Counted from the first letter of the stretch, positions 42,258 to 51,482 are shown. The stretch: DNA of 64,000 nucleotides from an uncultured Lachnospiraceae bacterium (GCA_910577735.1 CAJTOO010000005.1:57148-121147); one strand, 5' to 3'. The notes: generated from the letters alone by a model not told the origin. Program-made: numbers and translations.

Positions 42258-43241
42258 TCAGGTTCGTATCAATCCCTTTTCCCCGGCGCTCACGGCAATG
42301 TTTTGTTCTGTTTCTTTTCCCTCCAGATGCAATGCCCGAAGTCCCATGACACACGCACCTACCACCGGTTCATATTCTGCCATCACCACCGAAGCTTCCG
42401 GCTCCCGTTCCTTAACCTCTTTCACAATCTGCGCGGTGAGGTAATTGTCCTCCCCCTTCAATACACTTCCCGCCAGTACAATCTTTTCCTGCCTGGGGGA
42501 AATCCCCATCTTATGAAAACCTGCAAAAATAAACGCAGCAGTGCGCTTTGCAAACGCCTCCATCATGCGGCAGGTCTCCTGGTCTTTTCCGGCTGCCAGC
42601 TTCATAATCTCAGGCATGAGAAATCTGATTTCATCAGTAAACCCTTCTTTTGTCATAAACATATGAAGCAGCTGGTCCACCGTATCTGCACCGGCATACT
42701 CTAAAAACAGCCCCGTCAGCGCTGTCGCGCCGCACAATCCCATTTCCGCGTCAAAGACCTTACGTATGGCTCTGAGCGCCAGGGCACTTCCGCCCTGCAT
42801 CATATCTTCCATGTAATCCCCGTAAACAAACTGCTTTCCCGTCTCATCTATGATAGCCCCGTTCATGCCCGTTCCCGCACACAATACCATGCCATGGGAA
42901 ATTCCCGGGACTGTATACAAAGCATTGATCATATCATTACAGGCGATAACAGGTTCCAGATGCATCCTCTTTCGCAGGGCATCTCCCATAATCTTATCCT
43001 CTCCCGGCCAGTCAATACCGGTAATACCAGCCACTGTCATGGAAATCTCTTCCCAGTCGATGACTGCCAGCCTCTTTACCTCTTTGGCCGCCTCTTCCAT
43101 ACGATTAAGCGCCAGCTCAATGCCGTGTCTGGGGAAATATGCCCCCTTTGTGACTGCGGTTCCGATAATCGCCCCATCCTCGCGCATGATGGCCGCCGCC
43201 GTCTTCGTGCCTCCCTGATCGATTCCCAATATATATCTCAT
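42258..43241 (-). CDS. BadF/BadG family sugar kinase (N-acetylglucosamine kinase-like)
   Basis: A 327-residue ASKHA-fold kinase. The N-terminal phosphate-1 motif is GIDQGGTKTAAAI. CAGTGMNGAIIDETG (near 132) is the phosphate-2 region, and LAGSVLKGED (near 265) the adenosine region. Members phosphorylate GlcNAc or related sugars or act as 2-hydroxyacyl dehydratase activators; the plain kinase layout without a Cys cluster favours sugar. It lies upstream of a peptidoglycan amidase/deacetylase and divergent from a LacI regulator, so a role in amino-sugar recovery is reasonable inference. GGGAGG precedes the ATG. Confidence 0.88.
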   Translation of the reverse strand: MRYILGIDQGGTKTAAAIMREDGAIIGTAVTKGAYFPRHGIELALNRMEEAAKEVKRLAVIDWEEISMTVAGITGIDWPGEDKIMGDALRKRMHLEPVIACNDMINALYTVPGISHGMVLCAGTGMNGAIIDETGKQFVYGDYMEDMMQGGSALALRAIRKVFDAEMGLCGATALTGLFLEYAGADTVDQLLHMFMTKEGFTDEIRFLMPEIMKLAAGKDQETCRMMEAFAKRTAAFIFAGFHKMGISPRQEKIVLAGSVLKGEDNYLTAQIVKEVKEREPEASVVMAEYEPVVGACVMGLRALHLEGKETEQNIAVSAGEKGLIRT

Positions 43242-43289
43242 ATCTTTATCTTCCTCCCAAGGTGTTTAACGATTCACATTTTTACCATC

Positions 43290-43318
43290 ATATTATCTTT
43301 GCATGCTCTTTTTGTCAA
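43290..43318 (-). promoter_or_regulatory. sigma-A promoter of the sugar kinase gene
   Basis: Minus strand TTGACA (43313-43318) with TAATAT (43290-43295) after 17 bp, or the overlapping GATAAT after 15 bp. It diverges from the LacI promoter 48 bp away, so one bound repressor could control both. Confidence 0.65.
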
Positions 43319-43365
43319 TCCCTTTCGCCTCAAATCAAGAAATTTTACCCTTTTATCTTTTTCTG

Positions 43366-43393
43366 TTGACTTTTTGACACATTATGTTACACT
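43366..43393 (+). promoter_or_regulatory. probable promoter of the LacI-type regulator
   Basis: TTGACT (43366-43371), 16 bp, TACACT (43388-43393). An overlapping TTGACA at 43374 pairs only with the weak AATGTA. I found no convincing CG-centred LacI operator. Confidence 0.5.
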
Positions 43394-43438
43394 TTGAATG
43401 TAAATTTTGAAACATTCTAATTCTTAAGGAGAAACGCA

Positions 43439-44440
43439 ATGGCAACCATATCAGAAATTGCAAAAGAAGCCAATGTGTCAAGAACCCTGGTATCCAGAGT
43501 CCTCAACAACAAGCCCGGCGTCAGCCCTGAAAACCGCCGTAAGATTCTGGAAACCATGGAAAAATACAACTATGTGCCAAACGGCCTTGCCCGGGCACTG
43601 GTGCTGCAAAAGACCATGACCATAGGCGTCGTCATGGATGATCTGTGCAATGACTTTTTCTTCAACTTGATTAACGGTCTCCAGGATGCCGGTGAAGAAC
43701 ATGGGTACAACATGCTGTTTTGCAGTGGTCGAAAAGACATTGACACCCGCATTAAATACGTAGACTATTTCGCGCAGGGACGCACAGACGGCATCATCGC
43801 CTACGGCAGTAACCGGGAGGATGAGGAACTTTTTCGCAGTATCGCCAATAAGCCCATAAACTGTGTCCTGATCGAAGGCAACCTGAACGAATGCCCCATC
43901 AATAAAATCCTGCTGGACAATTTTCACGGCGCTTACAAAGCCACTGAACACCTGATCAAACAAGGCTATCATAACATCATTCATATCACCAACGATATGA
44001 ATTACGATGTATCCTTAGAGAGGCTTAACGGTTTCGTGCAGGCCATGCACGATTACCGGATACCATTAGGACCCGATTCCATTATCTACGCCGACTGTTT
44101 TGAGAAAGTCGCTTACCAACAGATGAAACGGCTGCTGGCAGAAGGCCGGAAACCGGATGCCTGTTTCGCGGGCGCAGACAAACCTGCCTACGGCGTTCTG
44201 CGCGCAGCCCTGGAGGCCGGATTATCGATTCCAGGTGATCTTGCCGTCATTGGGTTTGACGATGACACGCCCGCGTCCAGGGATATGGTCTTCCCCGGTC
44301 TTACCACCATGCGCCAGCCGCTCTATGAGATGGGCAAAGCCGGCGTGGAACTGCTTCTTAAGGCCATCGCCGATCCTTCCGGAGAAGTGCAGACCCGGAC
44401 CTTTGCAGCAGAACTGATCCTGCGGGAAACCTGCCGCTAA
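43439..44440 (+). CDS. LacI family transcriptional regulator
   Basis: A 333-residue sugar-responsive repressor. The N-terminal headpiece ATISEIAKEANVSRTLVSRVLNNKPGVS (quoted by key parts; residues 2-30) is a standard LacI helix-turn-helix with hinge helix, followed by a periplasmic-binding-protein fold (about 60-330; DNFHGAYKATEHL, VIGFDDDTPAS). AAGGAG lies 7 nt before the ATG. It is followed by the GH4 glycosidase gene and diverges from a sugar kinase gene, its likely targets. The effector sugar is unknown. Confidence 0.95.
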   Translation: MATISEIAKEANVSRTLVSRVLNNKPGVSPENRRKILETMEKYNYVPNGLARALVLQKTMTIGVVMDDLCNDFFFNLINGLQDAGEEHGYNMLFCSGRKDIDTRIKYVDYFAQGRTDGIIAYGSNREDEELFRSIANKPINCVLIEGNLNECPINKILLDNFHGAYKATEHLIKQGYHNIIHITNDMNYDVSLERLNGFVQAMHDYRIPLGPDSIIYADCFEKVAYQQMKRLLAEGRKPDACFAGADKPAYGVLRAALEAGLSIPGDLAVIGFDDDTPASRDMVFPGLTTMRQPLYEMGKAGVELLLKAIADPSGEVQTRTFAAELILRETCR

Positions 44441-44445
44441 ACAAA

Positions 44446-44485
44446 TCGAGCTTCGCTCGATTACGAGATCCGCTTCGCGGACTCA
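44446..44485 (+). repeat. two-hairpin intergenic repeat, copy B
   Basis: This matches copy A (949-989) at all but one base over the hairpins and again precedes a glycosidase gene. It begins 6 nt after the LacI-type stop codon. Hairpin 1: TCGAGC-TTC-GCTCGA (44446-44460). Hairpin 2: 44464-44485, with the terminal C-G pair lost by a G-to-A change. Confidence 0.8.
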
Positions 44486-44506
44486 GATCAGTGGTGGAAT
44501 CTCCAT

Positions 44507-44534
44507 CCCCTCCCCCCCCCCAAAAAAATATGAT
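44507..44534 (+). promoter_or_regulatory. C10A7 homopolymer tract before a -10-like hexamer
   Basis: Ten C (44512-44521) and seven A (44522-44528) run directly into TATGAT (44529-44534). The tract is 17 bp, a promoter-spacer length, although the hexamer on its left (TCCCCT) is a poor -35. Homopolymeric C tracts slip during replication, so spacer length and expression of the GH4 gene could vary between cells. Confidence 0.55.
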
Positions 44535-44563
44535 ATATCTTACATGAATAGGAGGAACACATT

Positions 44564-45880
44564 ATGACGAAGAGAGGATTAAAAATCGCAACCATCGGAG
44601 GCGGTTCCAGCTATACGCCGGAACTGATTGAAGGCTTCCTCAAGCGGATAGCCAGCCTTCCTGTAAAGGATATTTATCTGGTAGATATTGAGGCCGGCAA
44701 AGAAAAATTGCAGACCGTTACTGCCCTCGCCAAACGGATGGCCGCCAAAAGCGGCACAGACCTGCAGATACATGCCACCACAGACCGAAGAGAAGCCTTA
44801 AAAGACGCTGACTTTGTCACCACGCAGTTTCGTGTGGGAAACCTGGACGCACGGATTCGGGACGAGCGGATTCCCCTGCGTTACCAAAGAATCGGTCAGG
44901 AGACCACCGGTGCCGGCGGTTTCGCCAAAGCCCTGCGCTCCGTTCCGGTGATTCTGGATATCTGCAAGGATATGGAGGAACTGTGCCCGAACGCCTGGTT
45001 GATCAACTTTGCCAATCCTTCCGGCATCCTGACCGAGGCCGTGTTAAATCACACCTCTGTCAAAGCCATCGGGCTGTGCAACTGCCCCATCAACATGATC
45101 AATGACATGGCCGGGAAATTTGACTGCCCTGTGGATGATGTATTCTGTGATTTCGTGGGCATCAATCATCTGATCTGGGCCCAGAAAGTGTTAGTGCGGG
45201 GCCGTGACGTGACAGCAGAAGCCATTGACAAGATCTGTTCCGACTCTGCCAAAGAGATTATGGCTAACATCCCGGAGATTCACTATGACCCTGTGTTCTT
45301 AAAATCCCTGGGCATGGTGCCGGTCAGCTACCTGAAATATTACTATATGCAGCCGGAAATGCTGGCGGAGTGTATTCATGACGCCGAGACAAAAGGCTGC
45401 CGCGGCGAAGTGATCAAGAAAGTGGAGAAAGAACTCTTTGACCTGTACAAAGATCCAGAACTGGACAGCAAACCGGCTCAGCTTGCCTCCCGGGGCGGGG
45501 CTCGTTACTCTGATGCGGCCTGCTCCCTGATAGACTCTATCTACAATAACAAAAAGGACATCCAGACTGTGAATGTCCTAAACCGCGGCACCAACTTAGA
45601 CCTGCCCTGTCACGCCGTGATCGAGCGCAATTGTGTAATCGACGCAGACGGGGCACATCCCCTGCACATCGGTCATACGCCGCTTAAGATCCGAGGCCTT
45701 TTGCAGAATGTGAAAGCTTACGAACAGCTTACCATTGAAGCCGCCGTCTTCGGCGATTACGATAAAGCGCTGCAGGCACTGACCATTCATCCCCTGGTCA
45801 ATTCCGCTTCTGTGGCACGAAACATTCTGGATGATATTCTGGCCGAGAACAAGGCATATCTGCCCCGGTTTCAACAGTAA
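44564..45880 (+). CDS. glycoside hydrolase family 4 (6-phospho-beta-glucosidase-like)
   Basis: A 438-residue NAD- and metal-dependent glycosidase that works by an oxidation-elimination route. The Rossmann motif ATIGGGSSYTPELIEG is at 9-24. The metal-site Cys and His are in CNCPINM (near 171) and FVGINHL (near 202), and the length is typical. The LicH/CelF/BglT-like sequence suggests 6-phospho-beta-glucosides, but no PTS genes are present here, so substrate entry is unexplained; other GH4 specificities remain possible. GGAGG precedes the ATG. The gene is preceded by the hairpin repeat, the C10A7 tract and the LacI regulator gene. Confidence 0.92.
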   Translation: MTKRGLKIATIGGGSSYTPELIEGFLKRIASLPVKDIYLVDIEAGKEKLQTVTALAKRMAAKSGTDLQIHATTDRREALKDADFVTTQFRVGNLDARIRDERIPLRYQRIGQETTGAGGFAKALRSVPVILDICKDMEELCPNAWLINFANPSGILTEAVLNHTSVKAIGLCNCPINMINDMAGKFDCPVDDVFCDFVGINHLIWAQKVLVRGRDVTAEAIDKICSDSAKEIMANIPEIHYDPVFLKSLGMVPVSYLKYYYMQPEMLAECIHDAETKGCRGEVIKKVEKELFDLYKDPELDSKPAQLASRGGARYSDAACSLIDSIYNNKKDIQTVNVLNRGTNLDLPCHAVIERNCVIDADGAHPLHIGHTPLKIRGLLQNVKAYEQLTIEAAVFGDYDKALQALTIHPLVNSASVARNILDDILAENKAYLPRFQQ

Positions 45881-45886
45881 GATTCT

Positions 45887-45943
45887 AAAAGCGCTGTCAG
45901 TTTACACCGCTTGCGTCTGTAAACTGACAGCGCCTTATCTTTA
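45887..45943. terminator. strong bidirectional terminator
   Basis: A perfect 16-bp stem, 45891-45906 with 45918-45933 (GCGCTGTCAGTTTACA and its complement), an 11-nt loop, AAAA on the left and a T-rich right flank. It separates the convergent GH4 gene and the two-component locus. Confidence 0.9.
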
Positions 45944-46771
45944 CCGGGAAACTTTCAGGAACAACTCATTGATACCCTCATAGAATCCCAATGTTACAAC
46001 CGTCTGCCCGCTCCCCATGCCCGTAAAGACATATTTTCTAAAATACGGGGTGGTCTCTAAGAGGGGGTTATCTGACTCATAAGGCTCAGGTGCGCTTAAT
46101 CCCATATATTCTGCCCATGCCGCAATCAAAGCATCCGCATCGATATCCTCCCACAAAAGAGGCGTCCTCACATAAAATTCATAAATTTTCCCGTCATCCG
46201 CATCAATGTAAGCATCCATCAACCGGTTTCCCTTATCCGCATTTTTCTGGGAATTGGAAAGGCTCATCTTCCAGACCGCCACATTGTTTTGCGGCTCCAG
46301 CACATCAATTGCGGAATAGAGCGTGACATCATAGGAAGCCCCATCCACCTGTCTCACCTGATCAGGCAGTATCCCCTTTTCCTTCAACAGCTCCAGACCT
46401 TCATTACAGGTGGCATAAATCTGTTCATCCGTAATCTCCTTACCCGATGGTCCCCTGCGGTTCACCACAAAGGCATAGGATCCTTCCAGTTCCTGATACG
46501 CCACTTCCGTATCTGCCGCACGGGCCATGGCGCTGACCTCACTCTCCGGAAGTGTCTGACTGCTCAGACAGCAGGACAAAATATAAAGTTTCTCATTGCT
46601 GTTCATCTGGTAGCGGTAACCTTCCCCGGCATTTTCCACATTCTCCGTATGCGGTCTGTCCAGAATCCCCTGGTCCTTATACTGCGCCAGCGCCTCCGGT
46701 CCCCAAATGGAAAGAACCATGGCAAACGCCGCCAATACCGGAAAGGCCAGATAATATATCTTACTCTTCAT
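45941..46771 (-). CDS. membrane-anchored accessory protein of a two-component system
   Basis: A 276-residue protein with one N-terminal hydrophobic helix (about 5-25, YYLAFPVLAAFAMVLSI) and an extracytoplasmic remainder, with no known domain that I recognise. It is the last gene of a four-gene set whose reading frames overlap. Its ATG lies inside the kinase gene (11-nt overlap), so it is translated from the same message. Position and topology suggest a regulator or sensor partner of the kinase, comparable in context only to YycH/YycI-type proteins. Two Cys (CC near 67) could form disulfides. Confidence 0.8.
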   Translation of the reverse strand: MKSKIYYLAFPVLAAFAMVLSIWGPEALAQYKDQGILDRPHTENVENAGEGYRYQMNSNEKLYILSCCLSSQTLPESEVSAMARAADTEVAYQELEGSYAFVVNRRGPSGKEITDEQIYATCNEGLELLKEKGILPDQVRQVDGASYDVTLYSAIDVLEPQNNVAVWKMSLSNSQKNADKGNRLMDAYIDADDGKIYEFYVRTPLLWEDIDADALIAAWAEYMGLSAPEPYESDNPLLETTPYFRKYVFTGMGSGQTVVTLGFYEGINELFLKVSR

Positions 46772-48179
46772 AAGCGCCTCTATTCTCCATGGGAAGAACA
46801 AAGCTGAAACAAGAGCCCTCCCCCACTTTACTCTCAATCTGTAATTGGCTGTGATGAATCTTCAAAATCTCTGCACATAAGGCAAGCCCCAGCCCCGCAC
46901 CATTCTTGCTCCTGGCCCTGGATTTGTCCACCATATAGAAGGCTTTGACAATCTTGTGCTGCTCCGCCTCCGGTATGCCGATGCCATAATCTTTCACCGC
47001 CATCCGATATCCGCTCTCTGCCGCCTGCCCTGTTACTTCAATCACACTGTCCGCCTCCGAGGCCTTACAGGCATTATCGATCAGATTCACCAGCACCGTC
47101 TTGATCAGATTAGCTTCTGCCTGCACCACTGCCTCCTCATACCGGAAACGGATGTCCATCTCCTTTTTCTCTGCAAACATTTCCTGTAAATACAGAAACA
47201 GCTCCCGCACAGGGATTTCCTGTAAGTCCGCCTCTTCCTGCTTGGCCACGATAATATCCAGAAGTCTGAAAGACATCGCCTCAAGGCGTTTGCCCTCCGT
47301 ATAAATATAGTTGGCCGACATAAGGCTCTTCTCTTCATCCATCTTATGGGAACGAAGCATATCCGCATAACCGATAATAGCCGTCAGCGGCGTTTTCAGC
47401 TCATGGGCAAAGGCTCCCATAAACTCTTCTCTGGCCTCAATCTCTTCTTCCAGCTTGCAGATATTTTCTTCCAGCGCGTTAGCCATCTTATTGAAGTCCC
47501 TGGTGAGCTGTCCCAGTTCATCCCGGCTGATCTGCCTGGCCCGGTATGTATACTCCCCTGCTGCCATTCTCTTAGTGGCCTGTGTCAGCAAACGGATGGG
47601 TTTGGTCAGAAAGGATGCGATAAAAAGCATAATGACCATTCCGGTCAACAAAATGACCACTGTCACTTTACGGTACAAGGAAAACCCCATGGCCCGTTCT
47701 GTAAATACTTCTGTCACATTCTTCATGGTTTCCAGATACAGGACGCGGTCCAGCGTATTGACAGACACACAGGTGTGCACATAATAGTTTTCCTGCGTAT
47801 CAATCACACGATATGACTTGGTATGCTCATCCGTCTGCGGCAGCAATCCTTCGTCTGCCGAAAATCCATCACTGGTATAGAGGATATTCTTTTCCTCGTC
47901 TGCGATTCGCAAAAGCCGCCCGCCGTTCTGACCTCCCATTTCCAGCTTGGAGGCAATCTCCTCCACCGCACTGTCCGGCAGCACACTGTACTTAAGGGGC
48001 ACATTAAGCGCCGCTGTCTCGAAAGCAAAACTAAGGATACTGCTCTCGTCAAGCGCCTGCCCAACCTCTCTGTCCAGGGAAGTTTCAAACACATAGTTCA
48101 CAAAGTAGAAACCGCTGAATCCCAGTGCCAGTGCCAGCACGATCATGGTAGACAGCACTAATTTGATTGAAAATTTCAT
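46761..48179 (-). CDS. HAMP-containing sensor histidine kinase
   Basis: A 472-residue kinase. TM1 (about 6-27), an extracellular sensor of about 140 residues, TM2 (about 168-190), HAMP (190-243, LTQATKRMAAGEY), and the H-box AFAHELKTPLTAIIGYADML (near 255). The catalytic domain has NLIDNACKAS, DYGIGIPE and NGAGLGLALC. It overlaps the upstream regulator gene by 4 nt (ATGA) and the downstream accessory gene by 11 nt. It phosphorylates the OmpR-type regulator encoded directly before it. The sensed cue is unknown. Confidence 0.95.
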   Translation of the reverse strand: MKFSIKLVLSTMIVLALALGFSGFYFVNYVFETSLDREVGQALDESSILSFAFETAALNVPLKYSVLPDSAVEEIASKLEMGGQNGGRLLRIADEEKNILYTSDGFSADEGLLPQTDEHTKSYRVIDTQENYYVHTCVSVNTLDRVLYLETMKNVTEVFTERAMGFSLYRKVTVVILLTGMVIMLFIASFLTKPIRLLTQATKRMAAGEYTYRARQISRDELGQLTRDFNKMANALEENICKLEEEIEAREEFMGAFAHELKTPLTAIIGYADMLRSHKMDEEKSLMSANYIYTEGKRLEAMSFRLLDIIVAKQEEADLQEIPVRELFLYLQEMFAEKKEMDIRFRYEEAVVQAEANLIKTVLVNLIDNACKASEADSVIEVTGQAAESGYRMAVKDYGIGIPEAEQHKIVKAFYMVDKSRARSKNGAGLGLALCAEILKIHHSQLQIESKVGEGSCFSFVLPMENRGAYEE

Positions 48180-48835
48180 TCCTGCACCTCTAAACGGTAG
48201 CCTACCTTATACACCGCTACCAGATTATGCTCCCAGCCAAGCTTCTTTCTAAGGCGCTGTACATGCAGATCCAGCGTACGGCTGTCCGCAAAATATTCCC
48301 CCTCCCACACCTTCTCATATAAGGTCTCCCGAAATAAGGCGACATTCTTATTTTTCATAAAAAGAAGCAGGAGTCCAAATTCTTTATTCGTCAGCTCCAC
48401 AGGCCGCCCCGCCCTGGTCACCCTGCGGGCATCCACATCCACTGCCACGTCCCCGGCCACAAGCCGCTGCTCTGCCTTGTTATAACGCCTGAGCACCGCC
48501 TCCACTCTGGCTACCAGTTCCACCACGTCAAAAGGTTTCACCAGGTAATCATCTGCCCCCAGCTTAAGCCCCTTGACCCGGTGCTTGACTTCATGCTTGG
48601 CAGTGATAAAGATGACCGGAATCCCCAGCGGACGTATGTACTCCATCACATCATAGCCGTCCGCTCCCGGCAGCATGATATCCAAAAGCACCAGATCAAA
48701 CTCTTCTTTCTCTATCAGATCAATTGCTTTCAGGCCGTCCTGCACCGCCGTACAGTGATACCCTGCGGAAGTCAAATTCAAATCTATCAAGTCACAAATC
48801 GGCTTTTCATCATCTACAATCAGTATTCTAATCAT
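48176..48835 (-). CDS. OmpR/PhoB family response regulator
   Basis: A 219-residue regulator. The receiver domain (1-115) has DDE at 8-10, the phospho-acceptor Asp in LVLLDIMLPG and Lys in YLVKPFD. A winged helix follows (125-217, ELTNKEFGLLLLF and VWEGEYFADSRTLDLHVQRLRKKL). It is the cognate partner of the kinase encoded downstream (4-nt overlap) and itself overlaps the upstream anchored protein gene by 8 nt. The overlap chain shows a single translation-coupled operon. Confidence 0.96.
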   Translation of the reverse strand: MIRILIVDDEKPICDLIDLNLTSAGYHCTAVQDGLKAIDLIEKEEFDLVLLDIMLPGADGYDVMEYIRPLGIPVIFITAKHEVKHRVKGLKLGADDYLVKPFDVVELVARVEAVLRRYNKAEQRLVAGDVAVDVDARRVTRAGRPVELTNKEFGLLLLFMKNKNVALFRETLYEKVWEGEYFADSRTLDLHVQRLRKKLGWEHNLVAVYKVGYRLEVQE

Positions 48836-49940
48836 CTGTGGCCTGCCACCCCCAATAAGACCGTGCTTTCTCTACCAATATCTCCATCGTATCTTCATCG
48901 CCGCAACGATAATAATCCCGGATTTCCATATCCGGAACAAACCCGCCTGTCCGCTGATAATAAATCCGATAATCGCTCTCCACAAGCAGTTCCCCGGCCT
49001 CGCCCTCATAACTGTACCTGGCCAGAATCACGATATCCTTCAGGCCGTCCCCGTCAATATCCCTGCAGGTCACCCCCTTGAGTGCATAGAGATTGTCATA
49101 TTCTCCCATGGGCTGCAGCACAGAAACAATATCCCCCTGCTCGTTCACCAGATAAATCATAAAGACATCATACTGCGCATGCCGATAGGTTCCGGGCGTT
49201 ACCTGCAATTTCCCCAGCTTGCCAAACGTACGGAAATAACACTGTTCCGGGATAATCCGAAAACCTTTTCTCTGTAATTCCCGCAACGTGGACGCCGTAT
49301 ACAGAAATTCCGTGGAGTTTCCATCCTTGACAAAGGCTGTGATGGACTCCGCACTCTTATTCATGCCGAAGCGGTTAATCTTATCTGAAATCCGATAATC
49401 CCTGTAAAATCCCGCCCCGCTTTTATGCTGAAAAAGCACGTCCCCCACCTTGTAGGTCTTGCCCGCATACGCCTCGCTCTCATTGACACAGGATGTAATC
49501 AGGATGATGTCCATTTGACCATCCCGATTCAGATCCTGAAAAGAAACTGCCGCAATAGACTGTGTCGGCTGTTTCATACGCCCGGTGACACAATAATTCG
49601 TCTCTAACTGCTCTGTCCGATAGAGAATCTGGCCATCCTTGTCTACGATAAAGAGCGCAAGCCGGTTATACTGTTCATCAAAAGCCGGCACCATCAGGAC
49701 ACTGTCTTCCTCATCCGGTTCCAGGGCAAAAATCTGATCTTCCACCACCCGGAAACCGCCTTCTTCTATCCCGCCCTGATCCTCAATCTCCATCAGGCGC
49801 CTGTGATACGCCTCATACTCTGCAAGCACGGCTGTATCACTGCCCTTTTGGGGAGCTGCCTGAAGCAGCCTGACGCAGAACAACCACCAGACCAACACTG
49901 CCGCCAGGGTAAATACAACCCTGTATCCACATTTGTACAT
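48828..49940 (-). CDS. membrane-anchored FG-GAP/VCBS-type propeller protein
   Basis: A 370-residue protein with an N-terminal signal-anchor (about 7-28) and an extracellular beta-rich body. Calcium-type FG-GAP/VCBS loops are visible: DLNRDGQMDIILI (near 150) and DIDGDGLKDIVIL (near 285), spaced as in beta-propellers. Such domains bind ligands or other proteins at the cell surface. As the first gene of the overlapping set with a response regulator, kinase and second anchored protein, it probably serves as the input or co-sensor module. AGAGG is 8 nt before the ATG. Confidence 0.82.
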   Translation of the reverse strand: MYKCGYRVVFTLAAVLVWWLFCVRLLQAAPQKGSDTAVLAEYEAYHRRLMEIEDQGGIEEGGFRVVEDQIFALEPDEEDSVLMVPAFDEQYNRLALFIVDKDGQILYRTEQLETNYCVTGRMKQPTQSIAAVSFQDLNRDGQMDIILITSCVNESEAYAGKTYKVGDVLFQHKSGAGFYRDYRISDKINRFGMNKSAESITAFVKDGNSTEFLYTASTLRELQRKGFRIIPEQCYFRTFGKLGKLQVTPGTYRHAQYDVFMIYLVNEQGDIVSVLQPMGEYDNLYALKGVTCRDIDGDGLKDIVILARYSYEGEAGELLVESDYRIYYQRTGGFVPDMEIRDYYRCGDEDTMEILVEKARSYWGWQATDD

Positions 49941-50027
49941 CCATTATACCTCTGTACTTCACTGTCACTTATCTCTGCTGCCCGTTACATCCTAACCCGT
50001 TCGCTTCCCATGACTGTCTATTCCCTG

Positions 50028-51482
50028 TTAAGATTGACTCATTTGGTCAAGCAGCTGTATCTTGATATCATAAAGCCGGCTGGAAAGATCCACATACACC
50101 TTATGCGGATTCACCAGACGTCTGGTCTCGTCCCAGAGCGTCTCCTGCTCTTTCTTACAATACTCCCTGATATCCATGACCCTGGGAGACGTATAACAGC
50201 ACTCTCCCGCCTGAAACACCTGCACCATCAAATCTCTCATCTCATAACTGCCCGGCGCAAGCTTCGTCTTTTTCCAGGGCTCCATGGGATCAAACAAAAG
50301 AAGCGGCTCCTTCTCATCGAACACCTCATCCACCAGACAGATCAAATCCGCCTTAATCTTCCCGCTCTCCTTATCGTAAACCCGGTATACCGTCTTATTT
50401 CCCGGATTTGTTACCTTTTCTGAGTTTTCGGAAAGCTTGATCTTGGGAATAAACCTGCCGTCTTTCCCCATAATAGCCGCCAGCTTGTACACCCCGCCAA
50501 AGGACGGACAATCCTTGGAAGTAATCAGATGCGTGCCCACACCCCAGGAAGTAATCTTAGCCCCCTGGTCTTTCAGGCTCTGAATCAAAAATTCATCTAA
50601 ATCGTTGGATGCAGAAATCACCGCATCCGGGAAGCCCGCTTCATCTAACATCTTTCTTGCCTTCTTGGAAAGATAAGCCAGATCGCCGCTGTCCAGACGG
50701 ATTCCATAGAAAGTAAGCGGAATCCCCGCCTGCCGCATTTCCTGAAAGACACGGATCGCATTGGGTACGCCGGATTTTAAGGTATCGTAAGTATCCACCA
50801 GCAGAATGCAGGCCGAAGGATACATGTCCGCATAAGTCTTAAACGCAGTGTATTCATCCGGGAAACTCATGATCCAGCTGTGGGCATGGGTTCCCTTTAC
50901 CGGCACATCAAAAAGCTGTCCGCAGAGCACATTGGAAGTCCCCACGCACCCGCCGATGACTGCTGCCCGCGCACCGTAAGTACCTGCATCCGGCCCCTGC
51001 GCACGGCGAAGACCAAACTCCATGATGCCGTCTCCCTGGGCCGCATAGCAGACTCTGGCCGCTTTCGTCGCAATCAGGCTCTGGTGATTCACGATATTCA
51101 AGATTGCCGTCTCCACAAGCTGCGCCTGCATAATCGGCGCAATCACCTTCACCAGCGGCTCTCTGGGAAACACCACCGTCCCTTCGGGAATGGCATAAAT
51201 ATCTCCGGTAAAACGGAAACTTTTCAGATACTCCAGGAAATCCTGATCAAAGATACCCAGGCTTGCCAGGTAGGTAATATCTTCCTCCTCGAAATGCAGA
51301 TCCTTAATATACTGAATCAGCTGCTCTAATCCCGCCGCAATGGCGAAACCGCCGTCACAGGGATTATTTCGATAAAAGGCATCAAAAATAACCGTTTCAT
51401 TCTGATCCTTATTCTTAAAATATCCCTGCATCATTGTCAGTTCATACAAATCAGTAAGCAATGTCAAGTTCTGTCTGTCCAT
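50028..51482 (-). CDS. pncB: nicotinate phosphoribosyltransferase
   Basis: A 484-residue enzyme of the NAD salvage pathway that makes nicotinate mononucleotide from nicotinate and PRPP. Signatures: LTDLYELTMMQGYF at the N-terminus, EFGLRRAQGPDAGTYGARAAVIGG (key Arg and His region near 160), HSWIMSF, and GIRLDSGDLAYLSKKAR (near 262). Full length. The start ATG follows GGAGGG by 7 nt. A promoter with an AAAAGGG inverted repeat lies upstream and may be the site of a niacin-responsive repressor. Confidence 0.95.
   Translation of the reverse strand: MDRQNLTLLTDLYELTMMQGYFKNKDQNETVIFDAFYRNNPCDGGFAIAAGLEQLIQYIKDLHFEEEDITYLASLGIFDQDFLEYLKSFRFTGDIYAIPEGTVVFPREPLVKVIAPIMQAQLVETAILNIVNHQSLIATKAARVCYAAQGDGIMEFGLRRAQGPDAGTYGARAAVIGGCVGTSNVLCGQLFDVPVKGTHAHSWIMSFPDEYTAFKTYADMYPSACILLVDTYDTLKSGVPNAIRVFQEMRQAGIPLTFYGIRLDSGDLAYLSKKARKMLDEAGFPDAVISASNDLDEFLIQSLKDQGAKITSWGVGTHLITSKDCPSFGGVYKLAAIMGKDGRFIPKIKLSENSEKVTNPGNKTVYRVYDKESGKIKADLICLVDEVFDEKEPLLLFDPMEPWKKTKLAPGSYEMRDLMVQVFQAGECCYTSPRVMDIREYCKKEQETLWDETRRLVNPHKVYVDLSSRLYDIKIQLLDQMSQS

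Noticed and set aside
43261..43290. CcpA cre or LacI operator at TGAATCGTTAAACA between the divergent kinase and LacI genes
   Set aside because: The CG is displaced by one base from the cre pattern and the half-sites match at only half the positions.
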